Source of the DNA: Sinohyriopsis cumingii
Taxonomy: Eukaryota; Mollusca; Bivalvia; Unionida; Unionidae
Assembly (NCBI GenBank): GCA_028554795.2
Contig: CM068828.1
Location: forward strand, 20,143,936-20,207,935
DNA: 64,000 nucleotides
Direction: 5' to 3'
Under the pieces are notes generated by a model, which ran no database searches, was not told the origin of the DNA, and was given only the letters and a program-made list of their open reading frames with translations. Positions 52,400-64,000 of this stretch are shown piece by piece. Each line of letters begins with the position of its first letter. Within the stretch, counting starts at the first letter, position 1. Made by a program: the position numbers and the translations under genes.

Positions 52400-53490
52400 A
52401 TTCTGTACATAATATAGATTACTGGTTGATATACAGTTGTCCATTGATTTGGTATATAATATAGAATACTGGTTGATATACAGCTGTCCATTAATTTTGT
52501 ACATAATATAGATTACTAGTGGATATACCGTTGCACATTAATTTTGTCTATCATATAGAATACTGGTTGATATAATACAGTTATCCATTAATTATCTACA
52601 TAATATAGAATATAGAATACTGGTTGATAAACAGTTGTCCATTAATTATCTATATAATATATAATACTGGTTGATATACAGTTGTCCATTAATTATGTCT
52701 ATCATACAGAATACTGGTTGATATACATTTGTCCATTGATTCGGTACATAATATAGAATACTGGTTGATATACAGTTGTCCATTAATTCTGTACATAATA
52801 TATAATACTGGATGATATACAGTTAACCATTGATTGGGTACATAATATAAAATACTGGATGATATACAGTTGTCCTTTGATTCGGTACATAATATAGAAT
52901 ACTGGTTGATATACGTTTGTCCTTTGATTCGGTACACACTATATAATACTGGCTGATATACAGTTGTTCATTAATTCTGTACATAGTATAGAATACTTGT
53001 TGATATACAGTTGTTCATTAATTCGGTACATAATATAGAATACTGGTTGATATACATTTGTCCATTGATTCGGTACATAATATAGAATGCTGGTTGATAT
53101 ACATTTGTCCATTGATTCGGTATAAAATATAGAATATTGGTTGATATACATTTGTCCATTGATTCGGTACGTACTATAGAATACTGGTTGATATACAGTT
53201 GTCCATTAATTCTGTCTATCATATAGAATACTCGTTGTTATACAGTTGTCCATTGATTCGGTACATAATATAGAATACTGGTTGATATACATTTGTCCAT
53301 TGATTCGGTATATAATATAGAATACTGGCTGATATATAGTTGTCTATTAATTATGTCTGTCATATAGAATACTGGTTGATATGCTGTTGTCCACTAATTC
53401 GGTACATAATATAGATTACTGGTTAATATACAGTTGTCTATTAATTATGTCTGTCATATAGAATACTCGTTGGTATGCTGTTGTCATTTA
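52400..53490 (+). repeat. 47-bp minisatellite, about 23 copies
   Basis: Unit GAATACTGGTTGATATACAG, TTGTCCATTGATTCGGTACA, TAATATA. The period is not a multiple of three, so the minus-strand translation cycles through all three frames and still stays open (YRINGQLYINQYSI, ESMDKCISTSILYY, NQWTNVYQPVF). Confidence 0.95.
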
Positions 53491-56405
53491 TTTCTTATGG
53501 TATGCTTTAGTAGTACATAGCCTCCAAGAATAAAACTGTTAGTTTGTATACTTCTTTTCTCCGTTGTTTTCATTTTTCTTTGTATATTCAGCCCTTTTCG
53601 TTAATTTTATTAAGGGTATACTTCTGGTAGCTGTCTTGCTGATGGTAATCTAAATCAGTTCTGATTGTTCTAGTCATCGTTTCTGTGTATGGTGCAACTG
53701 TGGTTGCAAGGTATGGTGTCAATATGTACCCTTTGATGCTGTTTTTAGTACTACTGATGTTGATGTGGAAGTCTTTTTAGGCTAAATTTTGTATTCATGT
53801 CGACTGAGTGCAAACTGTACATTGTTAACGATATGTTTGTATCCTCATCGCAAATATATCATCATATATTTTGGCTTGGAGTAAGTGACGAATTGAGAAG
53901 ATGCTGACCATGTTTATTTACTACGTCCAACAGTGACTGCTCATAAAGTGATGACGTATACACGCAAAGGCGCAGTTGTCTTGTGATGATCTAGGTCTCT
54001 CTAATGCAATTCAGTCATTTTATAAGCATATACTGGATATTAGAACCTCATATTCTCACCTAACACCAACTATTTGTAATAAGGAATTTTCGTCAGAAGA
54101 TGAAAAACACTTTTAAGTACAATGTATAAACATTGGCTATTAAATAGAATATACAAGAATTGGTCAGTCATCAGCATGTAAGAAGTTCGCAAGCATGAGT
54201 GAAGAAAAAGATAACACTTTCTCAGTATTTTTAATTCTAGCGTTTAGGATTGGACATAGATTAGGAAGAAAAGCTATCTCATCGACACCGTAAAATTGGT
54301 TTGCGATATGTCAATGGCTTGTTATTACGTCGTTGCGGGCAATTTGGTAGTAAATACGCACGATCTAGATACGGTGAGCATTGTGACAATAAAAGAACTC
54401 AAAGATAAAAATTAATTAGGGTTGTAGCACGATTGCTGCTTTATTTCCGATCACTGAAGCAAGAAAATGAACAAATTTAAGGAGTAGACAGGTTGATACT
54501 TTAACACCATGTTATAAGTCTTCCATTATTGCTTAATATAGCAGAGGTTGTCAGTGCACATTTTTCAGGGTCTGATGATTGCAATACAACTATTCCCCGA
54601 AAATTCTCAGAAATTTTAGCCTACTGATTATAACTCGACACATGTTACTGAATTTTTACAGGGATTAAACACATAATGGCATTGTCGACTTTTAGATGCG
54701 TCTGTGAAACACATTATTATTATCGTTTAAAACTATTTCACTGTACCTAGGTACAGGTCAACAGGTTAAATACATGTACTCGATCACAAAAATGTCAGCG
54801 TTAATAATTCATACACCCACACCCACCCCCCAACGAGCAGACAGTCACTTAGTTTGGGAGGAAGTCTCCACTGATTTAAACTTAGTACTAATGACTATGC
54901 AGTATAAAATGGAATTAAAATAAATTTCCGATGACTAGGCTAGCTTCAATGGAATCGAAAGAACCAACCTCTTAAGTTTTGGTAAGGAAGATTTATGACA
55001 AAGATCTTCTCTTCCAAAAGAATTCCTTTTTTTTTTCTCACATAATTTTTGAAACATAATTTGAGATAATACATTTTTCCTATTTAAAAGACAGACATTC
55101 TGCAACATTTTGAAAGCATTTTCTTTCTTATGTGCTTCAAAAAGTCATTTAGATGGTGGCGATTCTCTGTCTTCCATTATGTTAATTTTTAAGTTAGGCC
55201 AGCTATTTAAACTCTAAAATCCCTCATTTACATTTTAAGCATGGATGTGTTACTTTATTGCATTTCATTGTTTAATAATCCTAAGGTGTTAAGAAAAGTT
55301 CAAAGGTACACTCACGCGAAGAATTGTTGAAAGAGTTCAATCTTTAACTGTATTATTTACAAAGAAATACAAAATAAAACTAATTTTCAGATTCAAAACG
55401 AATCTGAGTCATACATTTATTTTTGGACAAGAATACAAACATTGGCCCGCCATGAGTTTTTGTTTCAGGTAAAAGGTGTGACCAAAGAATGTTATGGTAT
55501 GCGAGGTGTGTCCAATAAGTGAATCACGTGTTCAAGTATTTAGCAACAGTTATTTGATCAGCTCTAATTGAATCAGAAGTCCTCAAGGGCATGCTGACTC
55601 AAAGCACATGGAACACTTATTATTGGATGAAACTGCCACGATATGGTGAGCGGCAGTGCAACATTTATGTTATAGGACCCAAAATCTAGGTAAAATTATG
55701 TGTTTGTCAGCCCTACAGAAGTGATTCCAAAATGAGAAGGCTGCATTTCCCCTTCAAAATGCACATTGTGGTGCAAAGTAATATAAGCAATTATCACCTG
55801 TTAGAACCGCGAGTAAATAACGTATTCTCCTCAAACTACTGCTATAATACAATAACATGTTGTATGTTTTACCACATACTGTTTAAAGTATTATAAAGAA
55901 GAACAGATTGAAAACTGTATGAAAACGTCACTGATACAAACAAGCTGAGATTACTGAAATAAATGCTCTCATTTTTGCTTCTCTTCACCAAACACAAAAT
56001 GTGTATATTCTTAACATTTCATCCCATTGTGTTCAGTCTAATATTTTTTTCTTTTCTTGTTACATATGATTGAATTGAGTCTGTTGTTTTATAACCATTG
56101 TCATTAAATTCTGCATATTACTGGTATGGTTTTCGATCAATTTAGGTATACAGTCGTTGTAACCAGTTTTCTTAATATGATTTTTTGTTTCGTACATCAT
56201 TCTTAAAGCTTTGCTCCGTAAATCCTGAATGACAAATAGGACCCCATTATAAATAAACTACAGACTTTATGAGGAACCCTAGGTGTAGTCCAAGGGCAGA
56301 ATTACGTTACAAACGTTCAGGTTCGTTTCGCGTTAGTTTGTGAAGTGGAGGGGGACCCCCTTCCCACTCAAAATCCGACCCTGGCTTGATGGGTAATTCT
56401 AGGTT
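53491..56405. other. no gene recognised
   Basis: Nearly 3 kb of AT-rich, apparently unique sequence. No long open frame, tRNA-like head or array seen. Short frames have no recognisable products. Confidence 0.5.
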
Positions 56406-56409
56406 CAGT

Positions 56410-56665
56410 CAAAATGTCTTTGTTTTACTTGAATGTGCAATATGTACCTCTTTTGTGTAATTGAGTCTATCTTGTATAATGTGAACCTCTTTTGTGTAAT
56501 GTGCCTATCTTGCATAATATATACCTCTTTTGTGCAAATGTGCCTATCTTGCATAATGTGTACCTCTTTTGTGTAAATGTGCCTGTCTTGCATAATGTAT
56601 ACCTCTTTTATGTAAATGTGCCTATCTTGTATAATGTGTACCTGGTTGATACCTCTTTTGTATGT
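56410..56665 (+). repeat. 39-bp minisatellite, about 6 copies
   Basis: Unit TGTGCCTATCTTGCATAATG plus TGTACCTCTTTTGTGTAAA. The period is 13 codons and both strands have spurious open frames. Confidence 0.95.
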
Positions 56666-56805
56666 GTAACCATGCATTAATGTGCATATATTATCTTAAA
56701 TGTTGTCTGTGCCTTTTATACTGTTATATCTTGTATCGTGTTTTGTGTCGACATTTGCATATATTACATGTACTACAACTACTGCTACTACTTCTACTAC
56801 TACTG

Positions 56806-57135
56806 TCCTTTGTGGACACTTCCGTGCTCATTTGAAAACCGGTGACAAGAGCGATATGGACAATGTTTTCAACTCTATGGTGCATCCCTTCTTGAATTAC
56901 AGAACAGCGGTAGATGCAAAAGTAAGTTTTTTACTTACCATTAACTCGATTCAACTTTAGGAATCCTGTTCCATGCAAGTATTATACACTGTCTTCTTCA
57001 CTGCACAACACATCGTATACATGCATCTCTATTTTCAAAATAGGCGGCACTAACGTCAACGCCGAAATATGATTGGCTCAAAAGGTTATTCTTATTATCA
57101 TAGGAGCATGGAAGTGTCCACAAAGGAAAACTTCG
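56806..57135. repeat. inverted pair of a 25-bp motif
   Basis: TCCTTTGTGGACACTTCCGT then GCTCAT at 56,806 is repeated inverted, with one change, at 57,109-57,133. The intervening 280 bp has no recognised gene. Confidence 0.6.
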
Positions 57136-57942
57136 CGAACATCGCACGTTACGGAGCCCGTAACTTCAGTTTGGTACAACACAGAAAAGTCAATGATGGC
57201 TTGATGGATAGAAAAATATCTCAGAAGTAAAACAAGCCATATAGTATGGTCGCGTGCCTTTAAAGACGGAAATAGCAGAAGGAAATCGAGGGTCATGGGT
57301 GGAGCGAAGTATTTGGAAGTTCCGTACCTTCTCTCTTATATATTATGATAGAGAGGGTCCTATGTCAGAACGGGTCATCGGGGTAATCTAAGGTATTTTT
57401 GTCACTCTGTATGATTTTTTTCCTTTAGATTATTATTTTTTTTAACATCAAGCTCGCGTCGAGCACCTGTGATCTGTACTGATAAATATAGGTTTGATCA
57501 TGAGCACTCAGAAATTTTAAGTTATTGAATTTTTAATATCATGTTTGCGTAGGTATACTATGGGAACTGAATTAGTACCGTGAGTCCTAAAAGCTAATTG
57601 TCAATCGGAACATCTCGGGCTTTTTCGTCAAGTCGATAGCGACCTGACTTAAATGGACGAGTTTTGTTTCGGTCATGCCAAATACTTGGACAGTTGACAA
57701 GGAAATCAGCGTCGATAATATGCTTTCTGTACAAAATTCTTCCAGAATGATGCTGATCGCATTTACTGTAGAAAATATATGACAACAACTAAAATGTGAT
57801 GTACTGTTTCATATTCAATTTACGCATGTTACACTGTTATTTAAATAAGAGGTTTGATATCCTCGTATGGCGTATAGCGAATATCGTCGTGATCATTATC
57901 GCGTGGGGGTGTCCACGGAACCACGGCAAGTTGTATCGTTTT
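57136..57942. other. no gene recognised
   Basis: Unique AT-rich sequence; minus-strand open frames at 57,078-57,296 and 57,594-57,788 are unsupported. Confidence 0.45.
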
Positions 57943-57955
57943 GTTTTATAATGAG

Positions 57956-58201
57956 TTGTTGTTCTAGGGTTTAACGCCATTTTTCAGCACAAGACAGGCT
58001 ATACATGGCGGCCAGTATAACTGGTGGAGGAAGAACCCTGGAAAACCCAGGAAAGAACCACCGACCCACGAGAAGCTACTGGCAGGCTTTCCCACGTACC
58101 CACGCTAGCCGAGCCTTGGACTCGAACCCACGCAGACAGAGGTGAGATGGCAGTGATCCGGAACGGTGAGCGCTTTAGACCACACGGCCACTCGGGGCCC
58201 C
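57956..58201 (-). mobile_element. tRNA-derived SINE with target duplication
   Basis: Read on the minus strand: GGCCCCGAGTGGCCGTGTGG (A-box region), TCTAAAGCGCTCACC, GGGTTCGAGTCC (B box), a body with CTGGGTTTTCCAGGGTTCTT and TACTGGCCGCCATGTATAGC, and a tail GGCGTTAAACCCTAGAACAA. The flanks GTTTTATAATGAG (57,943-57,955) and GTTTGATAATGAG (58,202-58,214) are a 13-bp target duplication with one mismatch. Confidence 0.85.
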
Positions 58202-58288
58202 GTTTGATAATGAGTAAAACAACATGAAACAATTCTTTATCCACCTGTTTATGCATATAACCTTATATAAACAAAGGAAATGTAAAGT

Positions 58289-59646
58289 TCAATGATAAAA
58301 CCTGGCAACCACTTGCATCACCTTCTCCTTATTCTGCATAATGGGTCTACGATGATGATGTCGAGGGCCACTAACTGACAAGAACACATAGACTGATTGT
58401 ATGATGGAAAACATGTCAACGATTTCAGGTATATTTTCAACTGTGTTGACTAAAACTAGGTTCAGACGATGGGCGTGTCAGCGTATGTAGATGCTATGTG
58501 GAGCAATTTCTTTAATCCTTTCCTGAACACCTCAAAGGCTGCCACTCATGACCGGAGCACCATCGTAGCATTAAGCAACACATTTATCCCATGATAACTT
58601 GTTTTCCAGAACTGCATCGTTGACAGCAGTTGCCAGTGCCTCAGCATCTACCTTTTCCACACGAAAAGCACCTAGAGACTTTTCCCAAACTGAACCATCT
58701 GGTGACGTGGATCTGACGACGAAGATCAGTTGTTCTTTGCGAGAAATATCTTTTGATTCATCGACCATTAATGCCCAGTAGGGTCCAAGTGAATCAACCG
58801 TGTTCTTTCTAAGAATGTTTGCCAAGCAGTGTAAAATATCATACACTACTGATGTGTAGTGTCCATATCTTGTTCGAAGTCTTTCTCGTAGTTGAGAAAG
58901 CTCACTCATCATTTCGAGCAATTCAACAAAATTTCCTTTGTTTGACGATTCATTTGATTCATCATCGCCACGAAAAGCCAAACCTTGACGAGTTTGATAT
59001 GAAGTCGCTAAAATTAGATACTTAAGATGATTCCTATTTTCCAGAACATCCAACTTTCTCTGAACATTTATCAGATTTGCTACAGATTCAACCTTTCCAG
59101 CTGACACATTCTTTGCATTGGTCCACAGCATTGTGTTATCTTTGTGCTTGCTACTGGATTCATGCTGTGTCAGCAATTCTCTCATATCTTTCCATTTTCT
59201 AAATCCCTTGTCGACAAACGTTATGTTCCCACACGTTTCACCAGGACGGACAATATTGGAACTAAAATGGCGACAACTGAAACAAAATACAGCATCCTGA
59301 TTAATGGAGTATTCGATCCATGGAAATTGTTTGAAATATCCGCAGTTGAAACGACGCTTAGACGTTTGAGGATATTCTTTTAGTATTGGTTGAACTGGAA
59401 CGTCGTGATGAAAACGTGATATATCTACAATTGACACTTGTTTTTCTGGCAATGCTGGTGATTGAGGTAGATCTAATGGGGCTCCACTTGTAGAAGCTAC
59501 TGCATCGTGATCAACTGATTAGTCAGATTCGATTATCTGTTTGTTTTTTTTAAACTTGCAACTGACTCTGTAACTGTTTCCAATTCCGGTATGCTTTTTC
59601 TCTTCCAGAACTTGAACATTGATGATTGTGTTGCTTTCTTTGCCAT
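58289..59646 (-). pseudogene. hAT-superfamily (ZMYM1-like) transposase, N-terminal two thirds
   Basis: ATG at 59,646 opens MAKKATQSSMFKFWKRKSIP; a frameshift in an A run near 59,550 and a TAA near 59,522 precede the long open part (59,452-58,571). That part has a TTF-type zinc finger (WIEYSINQDAVFCFSCRHFS; HESSSKHKDN), the LAFRGDDESNESSNKGNFVE block and the first catalytic region (YWALMVDESKDISRKEQLIF). After TAA at 58,571-58,573 the same frame continues with CYDGAPVMSGSL and HAHRLNLVLVNTVENIPEI, with two more TGAs, to TGA at 58,289. The C-terminal dimerisation domain is missing. Such proteins cut and move hAT elements; this one is dead. Confidence 0.8.
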
Positions 59647-59930
59647 TATGATTTTGAAACAAAAATAAATATAAACGCTCCAATTTCTTTTTCTTATTTT
59701 ACTGTATTTAAATTTATGCTGTCCTAGATACGAATAACGGTCGGTCAGGCATAAGTGGTGGCACTAAGTCTGAAATCACTATAAATCGAATTATCGAAGT
59801 GAAGAAAGTTGCCCATAATAACGGTCGCTTGCTGTTGGCAGCAAGCCAGCTGCAGCGGCATGCTGATGCTAGCATGCAAATATCAACGCGCTGGCTCAGG
59901 CTGAATAACAAATTAGAGAGATAGTAATAG

Positions 59931-60098
59931 CAGGGACGTCACTTCATTTTTTTTCAGGGGCGGTGGGGGGGGGGCAAAACGTGACGGGCTTGTTAATTTT
60001 CGTATATAGGCTACAGCAATTTTACAGCACATGCAAATTCAGGGGGGACCCCTTCTGCCACCCCCCCACCCCCATGACGCCTTTGCAGTCCTGGTGGA
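59931..60098. mobile_element. probable hAT-type MITE
   Basis: Begins CAGGGACGTCACTTC and ends, on the other strand, CAGGACTGCAAAGGCGTCAT, with G-rich/C-rich subterminal runs facing each other. The ends are imperfect and I see no clear 8-bp duplication, so the call is tentative. Confidence 0.4.
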
Positions 60099-60219
60099 GT
60101 TTACGATGATGATGTTCATAGTTCATTTTGTGACCTTTAATGAGGCACTTATGGTGTTTTAGAGCCGTAAGCTTTTATTTTTAGACGGTTGACTAGATGC
60201 TCAAGGTTGCTTTACTTTT

Positions 60220-61140
60220 TAGTTGTGTGTTAGTGTTTTAGATGGTACAGAGCGATGTTCCCATAAGTGTAATGGGTAAAGAATGCTGTCCTTATTGTGT
60301 TTTAGACGGCCTTGAATTATATTCTTATAGTGTTTTCGACAGTCTAGAATGATATCCTAATAGTATTTTAGTCTATCTAAAAATGATATGCTGATAGTGT
60401 TTTAGGTGGTCTAGAATGATATCCTGATAGTGTTTAGATGGTCTAGAATGATATGCTTATTGTTGTTGTTGTTGTTGTGGGGTTTAACGCCATTTTTCAG
60501 CACACGATAGGCCATATATGGCGGCCAGTATTAATGGTGGAGGAAGAACCCGGGAAAACCCAGGAAAGAACCACCGACCCACGAGAAGCTACTGGCATGC
60601 TTTCTCACATATCTACATTGGCTGAATCTGAGACTCGAACCGGCGCAGACAGAGGTGAGATGGCAGTGATCCGTAACGGCGAACGCTTTAGACCACTCGG
60701 CCACTCGGGGCCCCGATATGCTTATAGTGTTTTCGACTATCTAGAATGATATCCTGATAGTGTTTTAGGTGGTCTAGAATGATATCCTGATAGTGTTTTA
60801 GATGGTCTAGAATGATATCCTGATAGTGTTTTAGATGGTCTAGAATGATATGCTTATAGTGTTTTCGACTATCTAGAATGATATCCTGATAGTGTTTTCG
60901 ATGGTCTAGAATGATATCCTGATAGTGTTTTAGATGGTCTGGAAGTATATCCTTATAGCGTTTTAGATGGTCTAGACTGATTTCCTTATAGTGTTTTAGA
61001 TTGTCTAGAATGATATCCTGATATTGTTTTAGACAATTTAGATTGATATTATATTGCTTTCGATGGTAAAGAATGATATCCTTATTGTGTTTTAGATGGT
61101 AGGGAATTATATATTTACAGTGTTTTGGATAGTCAATATT
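60220..61140 (+). repeat. 33-bp minisatellite, about 20 copies, interrupted by a SINE
   Basis: Unit GATATCCTGATAGTGTTTTA plus GATGGTCTAGAAT, with GATATGCTTATAGTGTTTTC variants. The array is diverged at both ends and is split at 60,460/60,715 by a SINE insertion. Confidence 0.95.
60461..60714 (-). mobile_element. tRNA-derived SINE inserted in a minisatellite, with 11-bp target duplication
   Basis: Same family and orientation as 57,956-58,201. GATATGCTTAT occurs exactly on both sides (60,450-60,460 and 60,715-60,725), and the array resumes in phase with its unit. It ends (minus strand) in an AAC repeat tail. Confidence 0.9.
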
Positions 61141-61898
61141 CTTCTCAAATTATATCTGAACATAACTAACACTGATTCAAAAGACTGAATCTAACGTAGG
61201 AATTATTTTGATGACAATAACCTTAAACAAAAATCTAGGACACAATAAAATGACCAAGATGTGGATGAAACTTTGCTTCTAAATTTCTAAAACATACCCT
61301 GGACCTTGAAGTTAACAACCTATTTATAACTAACAAACAAGGCAAAAAGCAGGTATGCCTTCTAGAACATTCAAAGGTCAAAAGGCTATGTCAACATGTT
61401 TACATTGACATAAAATGCAATCTACAACCATGGACAAGTTAAACACACAATATAGATATACATAATGGTTGGATATTGGTCTTTTTACCCCCTCTATTTC
61501 ACTAACTGGATATTTACTTTTCTTCTCAAGTTCTCTTTGGTTTTGCAGATGCCGAGTTATTTGTCAGTATAAAGAATTCAGTTTTAGAGTGTGCTCTAAC
61601 AGTAGCATTTAATTGGATATGGAGTTGCCCAATTACCTTGGTAAAACTCAAGTACCTTTGACTTTTGCAACTTTCATACCAAGACTGGATATAATTTTAG
61701 GTTTCTATAAGGTGCTATATATTTCTTCCTTTTCATTAAGTTTGGTGTCAATATATCACAATTAATACATTTTGTAACTGTTGTGATAATTTAATTGTAT
61801 TGCCATTTGACCATTCCACTTTAACTTTTAATGTTTCAGGAGTTAATGGGTAAAAATCACGGATATCCTGTAGATTGTAACGGTAATCAAAAATCAGT
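61141..61898. other. no gene recognised
   Basis: AT-rich, apparently unique. Confidence 0.45.
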
Positions 61899-62003
61899 GT
61901 CATGTATGTATGTATGCATGCATGCATGCACGCACGCATGTATGTATGTATGTATGTATGTATGTATGTATGTATGTATGTATGTATGTATGTATGTATA
62001 TTG
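61899..62003. repeat. TGTA tetranucleotide microsatellite
   Basis: ATGT/ATGC repeats, about 25 units; spurious poly-(MYVC) frame. Confidence 0.95.
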
Positions 62004-62640
62004 TTACGTGTTTAGGTTCTCATAAACAGTAACAAGAAAAAAGTGAAGACAACAAGATTTGTAAAATTTAACAAATAATTTATTTCCCTAGAAAAACAAG
62101 GTAAAAATGAGGAACAGAACTTACGGTTTTAAGAATGAAATCCAAAAATAATCCAAGAATAATCCAAGAATTAAAAACTGGAAGTCTTATTAATAAAATG
62201 TTCTAATAAATTTGAGTTCGAGTCCTGATGAAAATTCAAAATGGAAGGCGATGACTTATACTGTAGCCAGTATAGTATTGATGTGTCTACAGTTCTTTGT
62301 TGTACTACGGAAAATAATATTCCAGTGTTTGAATTCCAAATAAAATTTCAATAAATGTCTTTGTTCAAGAATTCTGTATGAGCACGTAAATATTCCCAGG
62401 GAAAAGAATTAATCTCTTAGAATCCAAATAATTTGAAGAAAAATTAAAAGTTAACTCCAACTGGTCACAACAGAAAAAACACCAACATCGAAGTGTTTTA
62501 AAAGCCCCACTGACTAGATTCTCTATAGAAAAAGGTTACACACTAATTTAAAATACAAAACTGATTCCCTTATGAGGGTCACTTGATCACTTTCCAGAAC
62601 CAGATAGAAGCTTTACATCACGTACTCCCAGTACAGCCTT
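62000..62640. repeat. dispersed LTR-like repeat, copy 2 (paralogue at 35.9 kb)
   Basis: Starts TGTTACGTGTTTAGG directly after the microsatellite and shares ordered blocks with 35,900-36,500 (see that entry). No retroviral gene adjoins it. Confidence 0.4.
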
Positions 62641-62848
62641 GAATTCACTCTAATAATCACACATTAAGAATGAATAAAAAAAAATGAAGTTGTTTACTTC
62701 AACTCTTACTAATTCTGTATCAAGGTCAGGAACTAGGTCAGCTTTCAGATACAAAGTTCTATTATTAGGTGTTTACGAAAAAACAGTCGGGTCAAACTAA
62801 TTTCTGGAAAATGTCAAATTCCAGTAAACAAAATTAAGTTACTCTAAT

Positions 62849-63478
62849 AATAATAATAATAATAATAAAATAATAATGATAATAATGACCTTACTTAAAG
62901 AGGGTAACACAATTAGCAAAGAACTAATCTACCTTGAGGCCCTCATACTAAGGAATTTATTTATTTTACCTGCATCTCTGAAGCCACTGGATATATTGGG
63001 TTTGGAAGAAGGAAATAGAGTGGGCATTTATAATCTCAACTGGAATACTATTCCAGAGCAGAGTTCCAGAGCATTGGAAACTTCTTTTAAATAATTCCTT
63101 CTTTGGTTTGGGAATTTTATACTGTTTGGTAGACATGGATTGCAGGTGGGGAATATTACCAGGTAGCCTATAGTGGAATAGTGATTGTAAATATTCAAGA
63201 TCACTATTATGAAATATCCTGTACATTAATTTGGCTTTTCTCAAACAGATTCAGTCTTTAATAGGTAATATTTTTAACTTACCAGCTAAATTTTCATTGC
63301 TTTCTTTCTGGATTGATATTAGCCCTAATGCTCTTTTTTGAACACGTGCCAGCTTTGCTATATTTTTATCATTTGAATTACCCCATACTGTATTACAGTA
63401 GTCTAAATAGGTTTGTATGTAACTGTTATAAAATAGTTTTCTGTAACATGTAATGAATATAAAATTTAAAACTAACAA
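62849..63478 (-). pseudogene. CR1/L2-like LINE, 3' end with ATT-repeat tail
   Basis: On the minus strand: KLFYNSYIQTYLDYCNTVWG, KLARVQKRALGLIS and LKILPIKD, then TGA at 63,251-63,253, then in the same frame LRKAKLMYRIFHN, LFKRSFQCSGTLLWNSIP and the end near 62,966. These are the post-RT conserved blocks of CR1/L2-type elements (YxDYCNTVWG; LRKAxLMYKIFH; WNSLP). Downstream at 62,849-62,880 the strand reads repeated ATT, the simple-repeat tail typical of this group. The 5' part is missing, as expected of 5'-truncated insertions. Confidence 0.8.
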
Positions 63479-64000
63479 TCAAACAATTAAACTAAATCAA
63501 AAATAAATAAAATCAAATATACATAACAATATATATATATATATATACATTTTTAGAATCATCTGGAACATTATGTAACTAATTATCAGTGAAATTCATT
63601 TAAACTGAGATAGTGGTAAAGAGTCCATCATTGTCCAACCATAAAGATTATTGGTTCACTGTACTTAAACCATTATATGGCTTACTTTTATGATAATAAC
63701 TAACCATTGGAATACGCTTTCAGTACACATCTTAAACCATTTTCTACAAATAAAATCATATCGATATAATAGACTAATAATTCTAATTTAGCTTTTGTTA
63801 TTTTCGTAAAGCATCCCAAGACACCAGGACTACATTGAAAATGAGCAGGACAGAAGCCATGATGCTTATGATCATAGATTTTAAAATGATCAGCAGATAA
63901 CAGAACATACATTTTTAAATACAGATTATGATGTTTACCAAAGTAATGTATTTTGCATATTTCCTGTAAAGATTTTGTTTATGAGTATGGTCGTGATCCA
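63479..64000. other. no gene recognised
   Basis: Contains a short AT run (63,529-63,548). Nothing else identified before the window ends. Confidence 0.45.

Noticed and set aside
52689-53222. Minus-strand ORFs with YINQYSILCTES repeats
   Set aside because: They are frames of the 47-bp minisatellite, with the three frames of one unit read in turn.

Overview
The window is nuclear DNA of an animal, most likely a mollusc and probably a bivalve. The evidence is an AT-rich background, an intron-containing gene with GT..AG splice sites and a TATA box, tRNA-derived SINEs of the molluscan type (tail reading GGCGTTAAACCC then AAC repeats), a Polinton/Maverick relic with an F54H12.2-like capsid gene, and Ty3/gypsy, CR1/L2-like, hAT, pogo/Tigger and CACTA-like remains. 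This is family recognition by eye; no database was searched.

Layout. 0-10.7 kb: a broken small-gene unit with a histone-type 3' end (A, minus strand), a 2.4-kb CACTA-like transposon with one nonsense codon, a cluster of SINE pieces, an hAT MITE with its target duplication, a second histone-type unit (F, minus), an 18S rRNA fragment abutting a LINE fragment, and a pogo/Tigger relic. 11-21 kb: mostly minisatellites (periods 34, 17, 28, about 43 and 27 bp). 21.5-24.6 kb: the only convincing host gene, on the minus strand, with three exons, a signal peptide and a 371-aa proline-rich, cysteine-free product; each of its two introns carries a minisatellite. 25-38 kb: more minisatellites (37, 54, 24/32, 60/120 bp) and LTR-retrotransposon debris. 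38.8-46.8 kb: a Polinton/adintovirus-like relic with packaging ATPase, integrase, penton-like, pVI-like, major capsid and adenain-like protease genes, almost all broken. No polymerase gene is seen. 47.1-51.4 kb: four tandem plus-strand units (E, B, C, D) of the same family as A and F. 52-64 kb: further arrays, two SINEs with target duplications, an hAT transposase relic, a MITE and a LINE 3' end.

The most unusual content is the unit family A-F. Complete members have a histone-like TATA promoter module, a leader cassette of short palindromes, a small charged (coiled-coil-like, then basic-tailed) ORF, and a stem-loop plus purine-rich element resembling the 3' end of replication-dependent histone mRNAs. 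The ORFs are not histones. I do not recognise the family, and every copy here is damaged.

Tandem-repeat borders and copy numbers are hand estimates. Most long open frames in the window are by-products of arrays whose period is a multiple of three.
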